From positions 1 to 64,000 of the forward strand of contig JAPYMA010000553.1 of NCBI GenBank assembly GCA_035041965.1: DNA of 64,000 nt, written 5' to 3'. The notes under the pieces are model-generated. The model was given only the letters and a program-made list of their open reading frames with translations, was not told the DNA's origin and made no database searches. Shown here piece after piece: positions 8,191 to 21,564 of the stretch. Numbering within the stretch: position 1 is the first letter of the stretch; every line of letters starts with the position of its first letter. The position numbers and the translations under genes were made by a program. The DNA comes from Anisakis pegreffii (taxonomy: Eukaryota; Nematoda; Chromadorea; Rhabditida; Anisakidae).

Positions 8191-11100
8191 TCCTTAGTTA
8201 TGACCAGTTACCCTCATAGAATGAAAATTTTCCTCGGAAGAATTCGAGAATGTTGAGAGGAAACCAATGAGATCGATAAATCAGTGTTCATTGATTTTTT
8301 TCTTGATAATTCTTCCATAGCTACTCAAAAAAGTGCTTGTTTGAAAACTAGAAATCAATCCTTTTCCATACAACCGACGAATTCTTTGATCAACAGATCG
8401 GTTTTTTTCTGATTTATTGCAAAGAAGTACTAGATTTCCAGAGAAGGGTGGGAGAGGGGAGAGGAGGACTGCGTTCACGTATATTGTTGGCGGAGGGAAA
8501 TAGTAGTCTATCATAACGGAAACATGGAGCCTAAGAGTATGACAACTGTTGATCGTGAGCTGCTTATACATATGTAGTTGGTGTGTCAATGCGGTATGCA
8601 GTCGATTTAGTGTGTTATAGATGAAACAATGACAATGTAAGTACATGCTGAGAATCACCAATTGTCATTAATATAGCAGTTTTTGCCGAATCTGTATGTG
8701 GAACTTTCAAAATGCTTCCCTATAGTTTTACAGTTTAAAATTTCTTCGAAATATACCTTAGTATATCTTTAGGAGCAATATTTAATGCAAGATACGGTGT
8801 TTAATTTTCGAGGAAGTACGGTGATCGGGTATTGAGTTGGCGTAACAGTGGTCGTCTGTCGTTTGGCCTCATCGCATTTCGTCCTATGACCATCATGAAA
8901 CTCAATGCGAGGAATGATAAGAAATTGAGGTTGTGTTTCTCTCGTCCATCCGAAAGTCTTGATTAGATAATGCTCATCGAAACTTATCAATTCTTGCAGT
9001 TACACTTTCTATTTTGGGTCAAAGACGATATCCTTAATAAATAGTCGTGAACCAATGAAAAAATCAGTAAATCAAATCGATGATGTTGTTAATTTGAATG
9101 CTCAAACGAATGTTTCGTGAGAATTGACATTGTGTCATTCAATTGGCATTCTATCGAATGTCATCAACAGAAGAAATGTACAAAATTCCTAATGACTGAC
9201 TGTGCACACCATTGCTAGTTGTGCATATACTGCAATAGCCGGGGGCAATTTGTTCGTGATCAACGTATGTATATATGTGTATGTGTTCAAAGAAGCATCT
9301 TATGCACCTAATATCGTATCACTAGGTTGCATGAGATCATATGTGTGCATATACGTGCACACATATGATCTCATTTTTTTCCAATTGAAACGTTCGATTT
9401 CATCGCCAATAAATATTTCGTTGTGTATTCTAACAGATGCTTGCAATGTTGCATTTTTTGTATCTAAAAGAAAATCTTATGTTGAATACTTTGTTCGTTT
9501 AAGAGAACTTTTTCCTGGCCTTTCTGTATTAGTAGATGAAAGAAATTTTAGAATTTCACCTTTGGATATTTCTGACAGAATTTAGTTTGCTATTTGAAAT
9601 ATTGCCAGTAATGCATTATGTTTGATCTGGGTTGCTCATTTATAAAGTCTTAATTATTGATAGGTGGTAGAGGAACTGAAAATTCCACCGTGAAAAGATG
9701 AAAATATTCCATCTTGAGGAATCATTATTCAAAGAATGGAAATTCAAAATCTTGGTTAAAAAGGTTGAGAATGCCTTTCTTGTGTTCATACTTTAACGGT
9801 TAGTTCCAATGGAAACATTTCAATAATTGAAATATTCTGTATTGTTTGTTAGGTAAAAATGAAGTACTTTTATGGTGAAATGAAACCTCTTCGATGCGCA
9901 ATAAAATAGTTGCATACACAATGACACAAGTTTGTTTGTATGTTTTGTGTACACAAATGTACAACATAATAAAAAAAAGCCAAGGGCTATCACAAAGTGC
10001 GGTCTTCTGCCGCAAAAATTTTCCACAAAGAAGCACTTATTTTGCTGATTTTAGTGAGAAAAAAGTTCACTGAAATCAACGATGCAATAGACTAAAATGC
10101 ACTTTCATTCCTAAATTAACTGAACATTTTTTAAAAATTAATTGCTGCAGTTCCATTGCCTGTCTGCTTTTGGGAGTTCTGAAATGTGCTCTATGTTTAA
10201 AGAAATTTTTTCACAGTGTTGGTGTATCGAGCGGCGCGAGAAGATTTTTAAATGCAATGTTTCTCTTCCCTCGGGAAGCAAGTTCCACGACTTATGGCCC
10301 TAATTAATTTCAGTTCAACTTAATATAATCCAACACACATACACATGATATTCTTCAAGATATGATGTTGTTGCATTTTATGAAGTCGATCGTAATCAGG
10401 CATTTCTTCAAGTCGACATTACGTAATGTTATTTTAGGCGAGATGTAAATATAGTAACCAAAGAGTTGGTGATGTGTATGGTTCGACAACAATGACACAT
10501 GCTGTTATTTAAAGTCATAAATTACGTATCGTAAGGTTTCATCATTAAACGAATGCTATTCAGCTAGTCGTGGAACGTGTTCTAAAATTTATTTATTTTC
10601 TTTAATGTCTCAATTTATTTCGTCTGCATCAAAAACCCGTTGCTGATAATATGCAAAACGCAATCGCGCATTTTCATGCGATCGCGCAATTAATCTTTCT
10701 TTTATTCACGTTGTCCGTATATGGTTGTCGCATTCTTCACTATACTTGTTCATTCTTTGAACTCGAACACGTAAACAATTTTTTCGTTTCACTGAAGAAA
10801 TTATGTAAATTTTCAGAAACCATTGTTTCCGACCATATGTACATTTATGAATTTGATGTAACGTTTTAGCCTAAACCTATTAATCGTTTTTCATTCACAC
10901 ATGACAGTAAGTCTTAAGTTTACAGTTTCGATACGCAATTAATCCTCATGCTCAGACCATTCGTTTTCAAGACAATACTTTCTCCCTGGATTATTGCTAT
11001 CCTTACATCCAGCAGTCATCACTATTGCAACTGTAATCGTCATTATATTGTCACCCATTTTTTCGCTGTGATCAGTTTCGAACAATGCTTGATAATAATT

Positions 11101-12914
11101 TTAATGATAATGCGAATGATAATTAATAATTATAAAGGCACCAAATTTTCAAATTTTACTTATTTTTGATTATCATCCGTATCGAATATGTGAAAATTGC
11201 ATTGTTCGCCATTGCTACGAATCAGAGCCAATCTGTTTTGTTGCACTTATATGTGATTTTTAAAATGTCAACATCAGATGAGGAAAATGAGTACCCATCG
11301 AAAAGAGACGAAAAAATATTTTGTATGACCGACTGCATCAATTTCATGCAACCTTTTTGCCATTCTTAATTCTAGTTTGTTTCATCGAATGAAACGTTCC
11401 ATATACGACTACATATATATATATAAATACAGATTCATGCAGACTGGTTTTAGTTTTAATGCGCTTATTTGGTGACAGTTAAAATAAGGTGAATTTATTG
11501 CAGTATAAGGATGGGCGAAGACACGAGCAGTTTTATGAGATTGAATGATGAAGCACAAAATGATACTATAAACTTTGTTGTATTACGATACTGTTTGCGT
11601 AACAAATTAAAGTGTCGATACTATAGAATATGCTCATGCAGCATGAAAATACGAAAACCGTAAATAAATGAATCATTCCCAGAAAACCAGCTGTGACAAT
11701 CATTAAGCAACAAAAAATCGATCAAAAAGTATCATCATTTCTTGAGATTTTTATCGATCTCAACGACAGTGAGAAGAACACTGAAAATCACTGCACCAAC
11801 ACCACCTCAGCTCTTTTCTTGTCATCAGTTCGAAATTGATTGGTAAAGACTGATTTGCTTGTTTGACGCAGTTAGTTTTTAATTGTTTTTACTGAGAGTT
11901 TGAGTGAATGATCACATTTGAATTATGCATGAGTAAAACAAATATTCAATCGCCCATTTGAAAATCACCATAATATTGTTCTCTTTTCCAGTGAGGTCGG
12001 TGATGAATCGTTGTGATCATGTCTTCTTCCATATTGTAAGTTTATTTTTTGCTTACTTATATTATTCAATTTTTTTGGTTCCTAGATTAATCAAGTTTGT
12101 GGATCAGTTTTTGGGCTGATTCCAAATATGCAATCCATTTCTTCGTATCATCGTTCATTAATCTGCTACAAAATCAGTAATATTCATTACTTCACTATTA
12201 TCACGTAATCATATATTGTTGTGGGAAGTGAGAATATCTCAAAGATAAGCGATGGCACGGAGGAATGGATCACATAACTGGAATCATCGCAGGAAGTTGA
12301 CTGAAAAGTAATGAAAAAATGACTGCAAATAATAAAAAACTTTCGAAACTTTACTGCTAAGTGATAATACCACTATGATAAGTCTACCTGATACCATAAC
12401 ACAGTGATGAACTGTGATCCACAAAAACGAATTGTAATACTGATGCAAAATCGATTAAAAGTCAATCCTCTGTACAAAAATCATTATATAATTCATTAAA
12501 ATGTATAACCATCAAACACATTCATTTGCAACGAACCTTGATAAACAATCACCGTTGACATTAATGATATATGTTTAATAGCTCGTTTTAGTTATTACTA
12601 ACAATAGTATTACCTGCTAACAATTGCAACGCATCTGCCAACGTCATAAGGCACAAACGACATCCATCGGTCAGCTATCGACCCACTTTTGCTGCCTATC
12701 CAACAAATACTCACTATTTATTTCAAACACAGTCTTTCCCATATAACACAAATATTGCCCATGCTCCATCGTCACACTAGTAAGCGAACACGAAATAAGC
12801 ATAATTTTCAATTTGTTTACTTCTGTTCATCATACAGTTAATTATTTGAATTGTCGAATATTGAAATCCGCACAAAATTGACGTTCCGCTATCATTTGTG
12901 AGTTAATTCTTTAA
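8191..12914. other. Intergenic region upstream of the BPI-like gene
   Basis: No conserved coding signal is seen. A plus-strand ATG at 10651 opens a short hydrophobic leader (LIFLLFTLS) followed by a GTATAT donor in phase 0. It could be a signal-peptide exon for the downstream BPI-like gene but is unproven. At 11993 an acceptor (TCTTTTCCAG) precedes a short ATG-containing segment ending in a GTAAGT donor at 12036, another possible 5' exon. The 9331-9374 hairpin is listed separately. Confidence 0.35.
9331..9374. repeat. Perfect 19-bp inverted repeat (hairpin)
   Basis: ATGAGATCATATGTGTGCA at 9331-9349 is exactly complementary to 9356-9374, with a 6-base loop. It sits between genes with no transposon signature around it. 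Confidence 0.9.
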
Positions 12915-15900
12915 ATGCACGACAGATGTTTCATATGCGGAAAGCTGTATAACATAAATTTGCGGATTTCATTACATATCGATGAATTTATCAGCAGCAG
13001 CAGCAGCAACAACAGCAGTTTATCATATGCACCATTCAATCCGTCATTGAATGGTGGAGATCGACGATACCCTGGTGTTAAAGTTCGTTTCAACCATCGT
13101 GCCTTCAAGTACGCCACTTCTTTGTTCGGAACCATAGTGAACAGCGAAATTCAACGAGCGCGTATCCCAGCATTCACGCACTGTACACCACAGGTATGCA
13201 TGGCACTGTTTTTATTCCACTTAATCCTTTCATCATCGTTCGAGGACATAGTATATTTTGGCGTCGCCTATTTGACGCCGCCATTTGTTATCAGTGTATT
13301 CATTTCCAGATGTGGCGCAACAACGGGGAGATTACTGAGTGTCCCACTCGGACTGTCAGCGAAAAATAGATCATTTTTTTGAATGATGTAGTCGAATGAA
13401 GGAATTCGCATTTTTTCTAGAAAATGAAATTATACACGTACTCAGTTTCAGTTTGTTGCACATATGAAATTCCACCTCTTCTGGAGTTTTTTTCGTAAAG
13501 CCCAAATACCTCAGCGTCCGTTTTCCAATTACAGATCAATCACTTTATGAAACTCTTTCAAAAGGTTGCCAAAAAGAAAGTAAATATTTGATGATATGAA
13601 CAGATCAATGGCTGTGTTACGGTTTATAACCTATTCGTCTCGAGATACAGATGCCCACAGCGCGTCATCGTTTATCCAGCACCACCGAATCGTTTTATAA
13701 TAACAGTTCAAAACTTGGATATCGGGTAAACGATTCAAATTTCTGTTTATGATACATATAGCTCTAGGGAGCCTTCGATTAAACATCGTATGCACATCGA
13801 TGAATAAAAAACATTAAGAGCATAATCCTTTGCTTCTATCGAATTGAATTCTTACCACGTAAACTGTTCTGTTGGAATCAAGTCCTGGTCTGAAGTGAAA
13901 AATGAATCATTAACTTCGTTTCTTCAAGTAAGGAAATAGATTCGCAAATTGATAATACAATTTTCCCGCGTTACAATTTGCCACCTCATCTTCAGAGTTA
14001 CGGGTAATATTGGAGGTCAGATTGAAATTTTGCTTCCAATTGGACTAAGCGGTATTGCACATACGAATGCTCACCAGGTATGTTTTGAATGTAACTTATC
14101 GGTCGGTCATAATTTGTAGTTATAATAATTTAAAAAATACTTATCAATGAAAACGCTTTGCATAGCTAATTGCGGTCGTACACAACGAATGCTACTTGCA
14201 TTGTCTACACAAGCAAACCGTAAAAGTTTTTGAGAGCATCGTTCACATAAGCAATCGAAATTTTGATAAGATTTTATTACTCATCAATATTATTGCCCCA
14301 AAATCATGCTTTTATCGTTGAGTATACTAATTACGTTAATACCAATTACCAGTCATTTGTTTATTGTTGAAAGACGAGTATTTTCAAATGTCACCCATTT
14401 GTTTGTTCCAGTAATCGTTTTCAATGACTTCAGCTTCATATTGCGTATTAAATGAGTGCTATACTGAGACCCAGAGATGGGCAGTCAGTGGCGAGCTGTC
14501 GCTCTCTAGCGAAAAGTTTATTTCGCTAATAGCTAATAGCCAAATAAACTTTTCGCTTTGTTTCGCTCAGCAACGATAGCGCGCTACAGCCATTTCTATT
14601 CTGAAGTTATCAAGCTGTTTGGTTCTCATTCGATTTTTCAAATAGGCATTCTTATTCGAGGCGAATATTCACCCAATACTATCGATCGAAAAATTTATTT
14701 CTTTTTGGAATAGAGCTCCACATGTTCACCTCGATTACTGGATTGACCAGAGGCACCAAGCACCTTAAGTTTAGGTTTCTTTCAACATCTTTATGTGCTC
14801 AGAATACGTTGTTTAGGCATAATGAGCACGGAAATCATTTCTATCATCACATACATATCAGGGTGACAAGTTTTTTTGGAATGCCTGAATTTCTGAAATT
14901 ACAGCGCAGAAGTGCATGTCATTTGGTTTGCGATCTATGACGATCTATGAAAAATTTCACATCAAAAAATCAATATGAAAGGTAGCTAAGTGAACTTGTT
15001 TTTGGTTCGAGACGCCATATTGCGTAACTTTCACTATTCAGAATTGCCATGGTCTCACCCCTCAAAAAGATGCATTTCTACCTAGAAACAATCTCTATGA
15101 GAGTTTGCTTTTAAAAATAAATCTGAAAGGTTGCTTGCTCAGATTGTTGTTATATGGCGTAAGGCACAATATGAATGGCGTAACCTTAAAACCTAATTTT
15201 TTTCGATGGATTTTCACAGAAGTTGTTCCCAGTCAGAAATACACGATGTTGGGGGGTAGATCCAAGGAAATTTTGACAGTCGTGCATCATTAGCGTCTAC
15301 GGAAATTTCGCACAGATTGTTTTTTAACATATTCTTCTGAACTGGGGACTCCGCTTTTCGGAGTTTTTTTTTCGTACGGAATTATCATATCCTAATACAT
15401 ATGTGCATAAACATAAATATATGAACAAATGAATGATTAAATGAGTCAATAAATTGAAAAAAAAATCTAAATGTAATGTAGAATATATGGAACATGCTTG
15501 TGCCCGTTGACCTTCGTTGTCTGAAATCAATTTTTTTCTAACCTTGCGAACTGGAACTTGAGGACGGTGGTTGCTTAATTTTTATTTCAATTTGTTCTCA
15601 GACGAACTTTTTGACAGCTAACAAGTATGTGTATTTTTCAAGGTAATCCGTACTTAAAAATACGAATCAGCGATGAATTACATAATAACATTATTCGATG
15701 TTGTAGAAGAAATGACAGTTTTCAGTATTGTTCGATAGCAAAAGTTTGCTCTTCACCATTCTTAGATAACAATGAGCATTTTGAACGATGCGACGTAGCA
15801 TATTTTAATTTCTGCTGCACAGGTAACTTGAGCCATATCCTAACTTATCATGCACATGTGATAGACTCGAGAAATTCCGATTGCGAATCAAAATTTTGTT

Positions 15901-18900
15901 ACGTTTTCAGGTTTCGGTAACTCTTCAAACAGTTTTGGAACGTTCACAGAATGGAGCATCTCAAATTCGAGTTGTTGGATGCACAGCACAAGTCGGATAT
16001 GTGGATGCGTTCATTGAAAACGGTGGTATTATCGGTGATATTATTAACACTCAATTTCGGGTATGTGATTTGTAACCATAATTAATGAAAATGTTCACCA
16101 TTCACTGATTTTGATTATTGTTTTAGGCCAAAATTTCGAGACAAGTTCAGTCAGTACTTCCAAAGAAAATTTGCGAGTCATTACCGAAAATTATTATGGA
16201 TCGCATCAATCCAAGACTGCACCAAATACCGCAATCAATTCCGTTAACGCAAATTACGTCATTAGCTAATGGTTTCATTGGACGCATCAAAAAACCATTG
16301 CCACAACGTGTAAATTTTAATTTCACCTTTCATTTATCTACTCTTTTATTGTCTGTTCTACTTCTTGATGCTACCGTATGTATGTAATTAACATAATCAT
16401 TCGAATGTGCTCCTTCCTCAATTGCCGTTTTGTTTCATTTCATTCCGGTACACTGAAACATAAAATTGTTGATTTTAGTGTCTACAGCGACAATGCCAGA
16501 AGCAATCTTCGAATCGTTCTAAAAAACCACAACAAACTGATAACAGCGCATCATCTAACCGTTCGGGAACAAAATTTCAGGGTAGTGTCCGGCAGGTATA
16601 CACTTCATAATACAATTGTGTGATATCCGTATTGATAAGTTTCTTTTTTTAGTGTTTAGTTCCTCTAGTTACTTATTCATTCATTTGTGCAAAAGTTATT
16701 TCTGAAGGGCAAGTGCAACAATTCAGTCATAGATATTCATCATTTTCAGAAGGTGATATTTGAAATATTCATTTGAGTTTGAAAGTGTGAATGTCACAAA
16801 ATTTCATCAGGAGCGTAATCCGGTCGTGTCAGTGAAGCACACTCGTCGGCTACGAATGGTTTCTTTACCACGAAAAAGCAGTGATAATAACAATGCAGCA
16901 ATAATAACCCTACTGGAACATCGTCTTCGTACCGCTATCTCAGTCAATTCCACCTCAAAAAAACAAGTATCATCAGCCCGATTCGTCCGAAACAGTGACA
17001 ACGACGATCCTTGTACAGGCTGTTCAGATAACAGTGATACCGATCCAATGCATGCAATCCAAGATGTTATCAAACTTCTTGACATGGTTCGTCCACTATG
17101 TCTTGATTGAGGGAGTCGGCAACGACAGCAGGCGTTTAATTTATAAACAATGGGCTTTAATCTAAGAATACAAAATAAACGAGCAAATCTTTATACTATC
17201 GTTTCCAAAAGGAAGTCTCCAACCGAGTTTCATTTCGAGAAGCATTCGATACTGTTGCGTCCACCAAAAAAATGTTATGCCGATTTCGACGATCGCAAAT
17301 TCATCAAATGAACAATGAAGAAAAATTAGTTGAGCATTTTATAATTGAAAATCTGGCTGAAAAGTGGAAGTAAATTGTATGGCTTAAATGATACTAATTT
17401 TCAGTTTTTCATTTCAGAATAAACTTTCGGGTATCTCTCTGAATTCCCAGTTTCATGGCGCCTATGCAACACCAAATGATTATACAATCGAACTGAATGG
17501 TGAATTCTATGGGAATGGTCAAGGCCATGCACCGTTCTATGCGTTTCCGATGTACCCTCCATTACCAAGTCCCAATAATCCAATGGTGGATGCAATCCTC
17601 AGTGACTTCACTATTAATTCACTTGCATATCAATTGCAAAAGTATGTTTCGTTAGCAGCCAGCATCGTTTGATAATTGTGCACAATTCTAATGAATAACA
17701 TTACAGTTTGGCTTAAATTCAATAGCTTATTTTCATCACAGAGATAGATGCATTGAAATTATATGTTATGGAAAAATGGCTGGAAGAACGGAGATTGTAA
17801 TAAGAGCAATTCATGAAATTAGGTTCTTTGAACCGTAACGGTTGACTTTTTGCAATGTGCAACTGAATTGGAATGCGACTGTGCAATGCGATTATCTAAT
17901 AAATTGGAGTGTAACGCAATAATTGATTAAACATAATGTACTTCAATTGTAGTGGAGATGGCTTGGCCCATAACAAAATAGTATCGTTTAGGACATGCAG
18001 AAAATTTAGTCGTTCTCATTTTCAGTCGAGGTTTCATATCGTTCAAAGTGGGACCTGAAACACCAAAAGTTGGAGCACTTCTTAAGACGACCTGCTCTGA
18101 TGATGAATATGATGATACGAGCGTTGAAGTAGGCTATTAATCTCAGTTTTCAGAATAAATGATCATGCAGTTACTATTTGCAGTCAACCATCTGTTTTAG
18201 CGGGGACGGGTTTTGTACATCAATTCAGATATTATGAATTTACATTGATCGTTTAATACAAACTCAACTTATCATTTTGAAGTTCTTGTCGTATAGAAAC
18301 TTAATGAATAGTGAAGAAATAGTGTCTTTGTTTGTGTTGCAGCTGGATGAGGAGAGTGAGGATGATTTTGATGGGACCGAAGCGATCGCATCGGAAGTAG
18401 ATTCAGATGTTGCTGCATCAATGAACGTTTCCACGAGGCATATCCGCAAACGTCAAGCCAATAATAACGATGAAAAAATTGAATCTATCGAAGAGTTTGA
18501 AACTGAATCTACTGGTGGCTTAGCTGATCTTGGCATTTGCATTGGTGATATAATGCCAGCTATTCGTGAAGCGCATCCCAATAAGAATCTTACGATTCAA
18601 GTTCATACAGCCCAAGCGCCATCTGTCATATTCGCTTCTAAAAATGGCGGTAACGCGCATTTTTCTCAATTCAAATTAAATTCTTTCACTTGTTATCGTG
18701 GATCATTCTTTTTTTTTCTCGCCATAACACAAGTTTTGTTTTTGTTGGAACAAACTGAAACCGATAATGTAAGTTGCGTTGTTTTGCTTACTCATAAAGC
18801 GAATGTTGAGGTACCGCGACAATCGATCTGCTTGCTGATGCAGAAATTTATCTTGATGATGAAACACGTGAAAAAGTTGGCACAATACAAGTGAGGACCG

Positions 18901-19373
18901 TAATTGAATGTACGATTCGATCCAGTGGGAATCGTGTGGCTGGTACAGCGCAACTGAAGGTATTGAAGTTGAAGGATCCTGGAGGAACACTTGGGCTCTC
19001 ACAGGATACGTTCGATAATTTGGCGAGTCTCTCGAAGGGATTCATCTCAAAGGTGAATAATCAAAAATGAAATGCTTAATAATGCTGCACTCATCAAATT
19101 AATTTTAGTGTCTGCGACAAAATGATCTTCAGTCAAGAAGATTGTCAATTTTTCTGCTTAAGTGAACATTTTATTCAGATGGCTAATGATGCTCTGAAGG
19201 ATGGTTTCTCGGTTGACTTACCAACATCAACATTACCAATATCAATTTTACGACCACATTTACGTATTGTCGATCACGCCATCTTGCTTTCGGCCGATCT
19301 TTTCATCAAACCATCGTTACTAGATCTTGATTCCGCTATCGACAGCAATGCCATATGTAGAACTTATAACTGA
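12915..19373 (+). CDS. LBP/BPI/CETP-family lipid-binding protein (12 exons recognised, 5' end unresolved)
   Basis: Exons: up to 13193, ~13604-13725, 13996-14077, 15911-16060, 16127-16309, 16479-16595, 16811-17086, 17418-17641, 18026-18128, 18343-18649, 18811-19052 and 19179-19373 (stop). Phases agree throughout. 12915 is only the left limit of the open frame; the signal-peptide exon was not identified. The N-terminal BPI domain starts at GDRRYPGVKVRF and includes SRYRCPQRV, GYVDAFIENGG and IPLTQITSLA; the C-terminal domain includes ELNGEFYG, KVGPETPKVGALLKTTC and, near the end, LRPHLRIVDHA. Family members are secreted or lumenal boomerang-shaped proteins that bind lipid or lipopolysaccharide; nematodes have several of unknown ligand. 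Two unusual insertions are present: a basic Ser/Gln/Lys/Arg-rich stretch (exons 6-7) and an acidic stretch in exons 9-10 followed by RKRQ. The polypeptide is about 700-760 residues, longer than vertebrate BPI. Confidence 0.85.
14475..14600. repeat. Small inverted-repeat element in intron 3 of the BPI-like gene
   Basis: GCGAAAAGTTTATTT (14509-14523) is perfectly complementary to 14542-14556. It is surrounded by many AGCGA/TCGCT words and preceded by GATGGGCAGTCAGTGGC, which resembles the ends of the element at 37781-38303. It is probably a degraded non-autonomous transposon. Confidence 0.5.
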
Positions 19374-21564
19374 TTACAACTAGCAAGATAGTGGTAGCAA
19401 TTCATGGATGTATATGAATACACTTTGTATGCTAAGAAGACATTTCTTGTTGGCTGCTTCTTCACTGCTTTTTTCTTTCCATGTTTCTTTTCTTCCAATT
19501 CTCTCACTTTTTGTCCTTAATTTGCCGTTTTGTAATCTGCCTGAAGCATGATAATTGCTCAATTATTTAAGGTATTTCATGTTTTCAGAACATGGGTTGT
19601 CAGTATTATTATATTGTTGTAGTTCGTAATAATAGTAATAATCCGTGTTGTTATGATTATTATTGTTCCTATAGAGCTTCTCATATATGACGGAATTCTG
19701 GTTCATATAAACGTTCTTTGTCAGAGTGTTGCCATATTTTGGAGCGAAATTTTTTGAATTAATTAGAAAGGATCAGTTCATTGTGTTCCGTTCGAAAGTA
19801 AAAATTAAATTTGTTGGGATGTGAAGATAGAATTTTGAGGAGAGTGTCGATGATGAATGCATTTTTCAAAGATAATCCCAATGAACTACTCTTTTGAAGA
19901 CACATTGATAAAGCCTAGCTGTATATCACGAATTTCTTCTTTCCCTGATATCTTTTAATACAAACACTAACACTGCAAAAGTCAGCCTGAATACTCTCGA
20001 AGAAGATCCTGCAAGTAAAAGTTCATCTGGAAAAGTATCGTATATTTTCTCAGCATCATAGGATTTCTTATACGTACTGCGCACTTTGATCGAGTTCATT
20101 CGTAATCGGCACCGAATTATCATCCAAAATATCGTGTGACCTGATGCGAGGCTTCATTGCACTGCTGAGAACTCAATCAGCCATTTGGAAGTGTTCTAAT
20201 ATGAAACAAGTACAACTACTCAGTACTAATCACTGTCATGATTTGTCACTATTCAATGTTGATGTTTGAAGTGATTAGCTATCCTTCTTAAGTTTCCACT
20301 CATTGAACTACTCAATTTTCACATATTTGATGTTTCTCTTGTCTTATTTCTGCGAATAATTCAACCCACTTCTCAGTAACAAGAGTTCAACCATTCCGCA
20401 CAGCTTTCTTTCTGAATATGGTAATGGCATGTATCGCAAAATGACGATTGTATTCCCTCAATAAAAATTTGTGTCGTTCAAATATTCGAATATTTTGTGA
20501 GTATTAATCATTAGTTCTCATGCTCATGCGTACCGTGCCCCTTTACTACCGTATAGCCAGCCGTTTTTCCACACCTTTGGCAATCTGTGTGGCATCAAGG
20601 CCCACCCTCTCCATCTGACGATCTATACTTGTTACTGACACAACAAAAAAAAATGCCAAGGAGAGGCGCAAAGGACGCGCACCCCCTCCTCTTTTGGAGG
20701 GTGGAAAAGAAGAGAAAAGTCGGAGGGAGTAGAAGGAAGGGGGGAGAAAAAGTGGGGAACAGAAGAGGGAAAAGAAAGGAGGGGAGAGGGAACGAAGAAA
20801 AATTAACGGAGAAAAGTCGACCCCAAAATCCCGCTTCTTTTAAGGACCAGATCATTTGCACTCTCCTCCCATCCTCCCATAAGAGGCCCTGGCTACGCCA
20901 CTGACCATACCCTGCTTAGTTCCTCTTTCTGCACTTTCAAATTTTCTCCCAGTGAGAATTTCCTCCTATAAGAACCACCGATATAAAAACGTACATTTCG
21001 CATAGTTTCGTAACTGTAATCATATTGCGCTCTATGCGATTAAGAGTGTCCAAATGCAGTGTCAACAAACTTTTCGCGTTTTTGAATTGAACTAAAAGTT
21101 TTGCTCAAATCAGACCTTGCAACAACAGATTATTCAATTAAATTTCACGTTTTTAGCAGTCACATACATTGTATTTTCTTGCATGCAACTCATTTAACTT
21201 TCGTTACATACAAGTTACGATAAGGAATGTCGCTGACGAGTATACTAGGCAAAATTTTCATTCTTTTTTGAATAGCCTACTGATTGTTTCAGCTAAATTT
21301 GCATTGTGGTTTAGTATAATAGTTAAGTGTTTTACTGCTGATAACGTTAGGGTATGAATAGCGGTTATGAGAATGCATAGATTGCAATTTATCAAATGAA
21401 CAAATGGTTTATTCTGAATTGAGAAACAAATCAATAAACACTTTTATAAGGACACATGCACACAGACGCATACAAAATGTGACGGAGAGCATTAGGCAGT
21501 TGAATGTTTTGAAATATCTGCATAAGAGTGCTTTTTAATTACATTTGAATCCAGCTCTACGCGT
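19374..21564. other. Intergenic region between the BPI-like gene and CP1
   Basis: Convergent 3' ends. It holds a GC-rich hAT-like element (20546-20903) and, at 21408-21413, TTTATT, the minus-strand AATAAA that probably ends the CP1 mRNA about 150 bases past its stop. Nothing else is recognised. Confidence 0.5.
20546..20903. mobile_element. Non-autonomous hAT-like element, degenerate
   Basis: The right end, CCTGGCTACGCCACTG (20888-20903), is the complement of CAGTGGCGTAGCCAGG, a widespread hAT-type terminus. The left end has TAGCCAG preceded by a poor match. The interior is purine-rich on one side with CCCCCTCC and GGAGGG blocks, unlike its AT-rich surroundings. No clear 8-bp target duplication was found. 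A plus-strand ORF of 105 codons across it is compositional, not a gene. Confidence 0.45.

Noticed and set aside
8281..8661. 126-codon minus-strand ORF
   Set aside because: No splice context, no recognisable motif and composition like chance AT-rich DNA.
15348..15372. GC stem (ACTCCG...CGGAGT) followed by a T-run, like a bacterial Rho-independent terminator
   Set aside because: It lies in an intron of a eukaryotic gene, with no bacterial context; treated as chance.
20587..20904. 105-codon ORF (and an antisense one) in the GC-rich block
   Set aside because: Low-complexity Lys/Arg/Gly composition from a purine-rich transposon interior; no gene signal.
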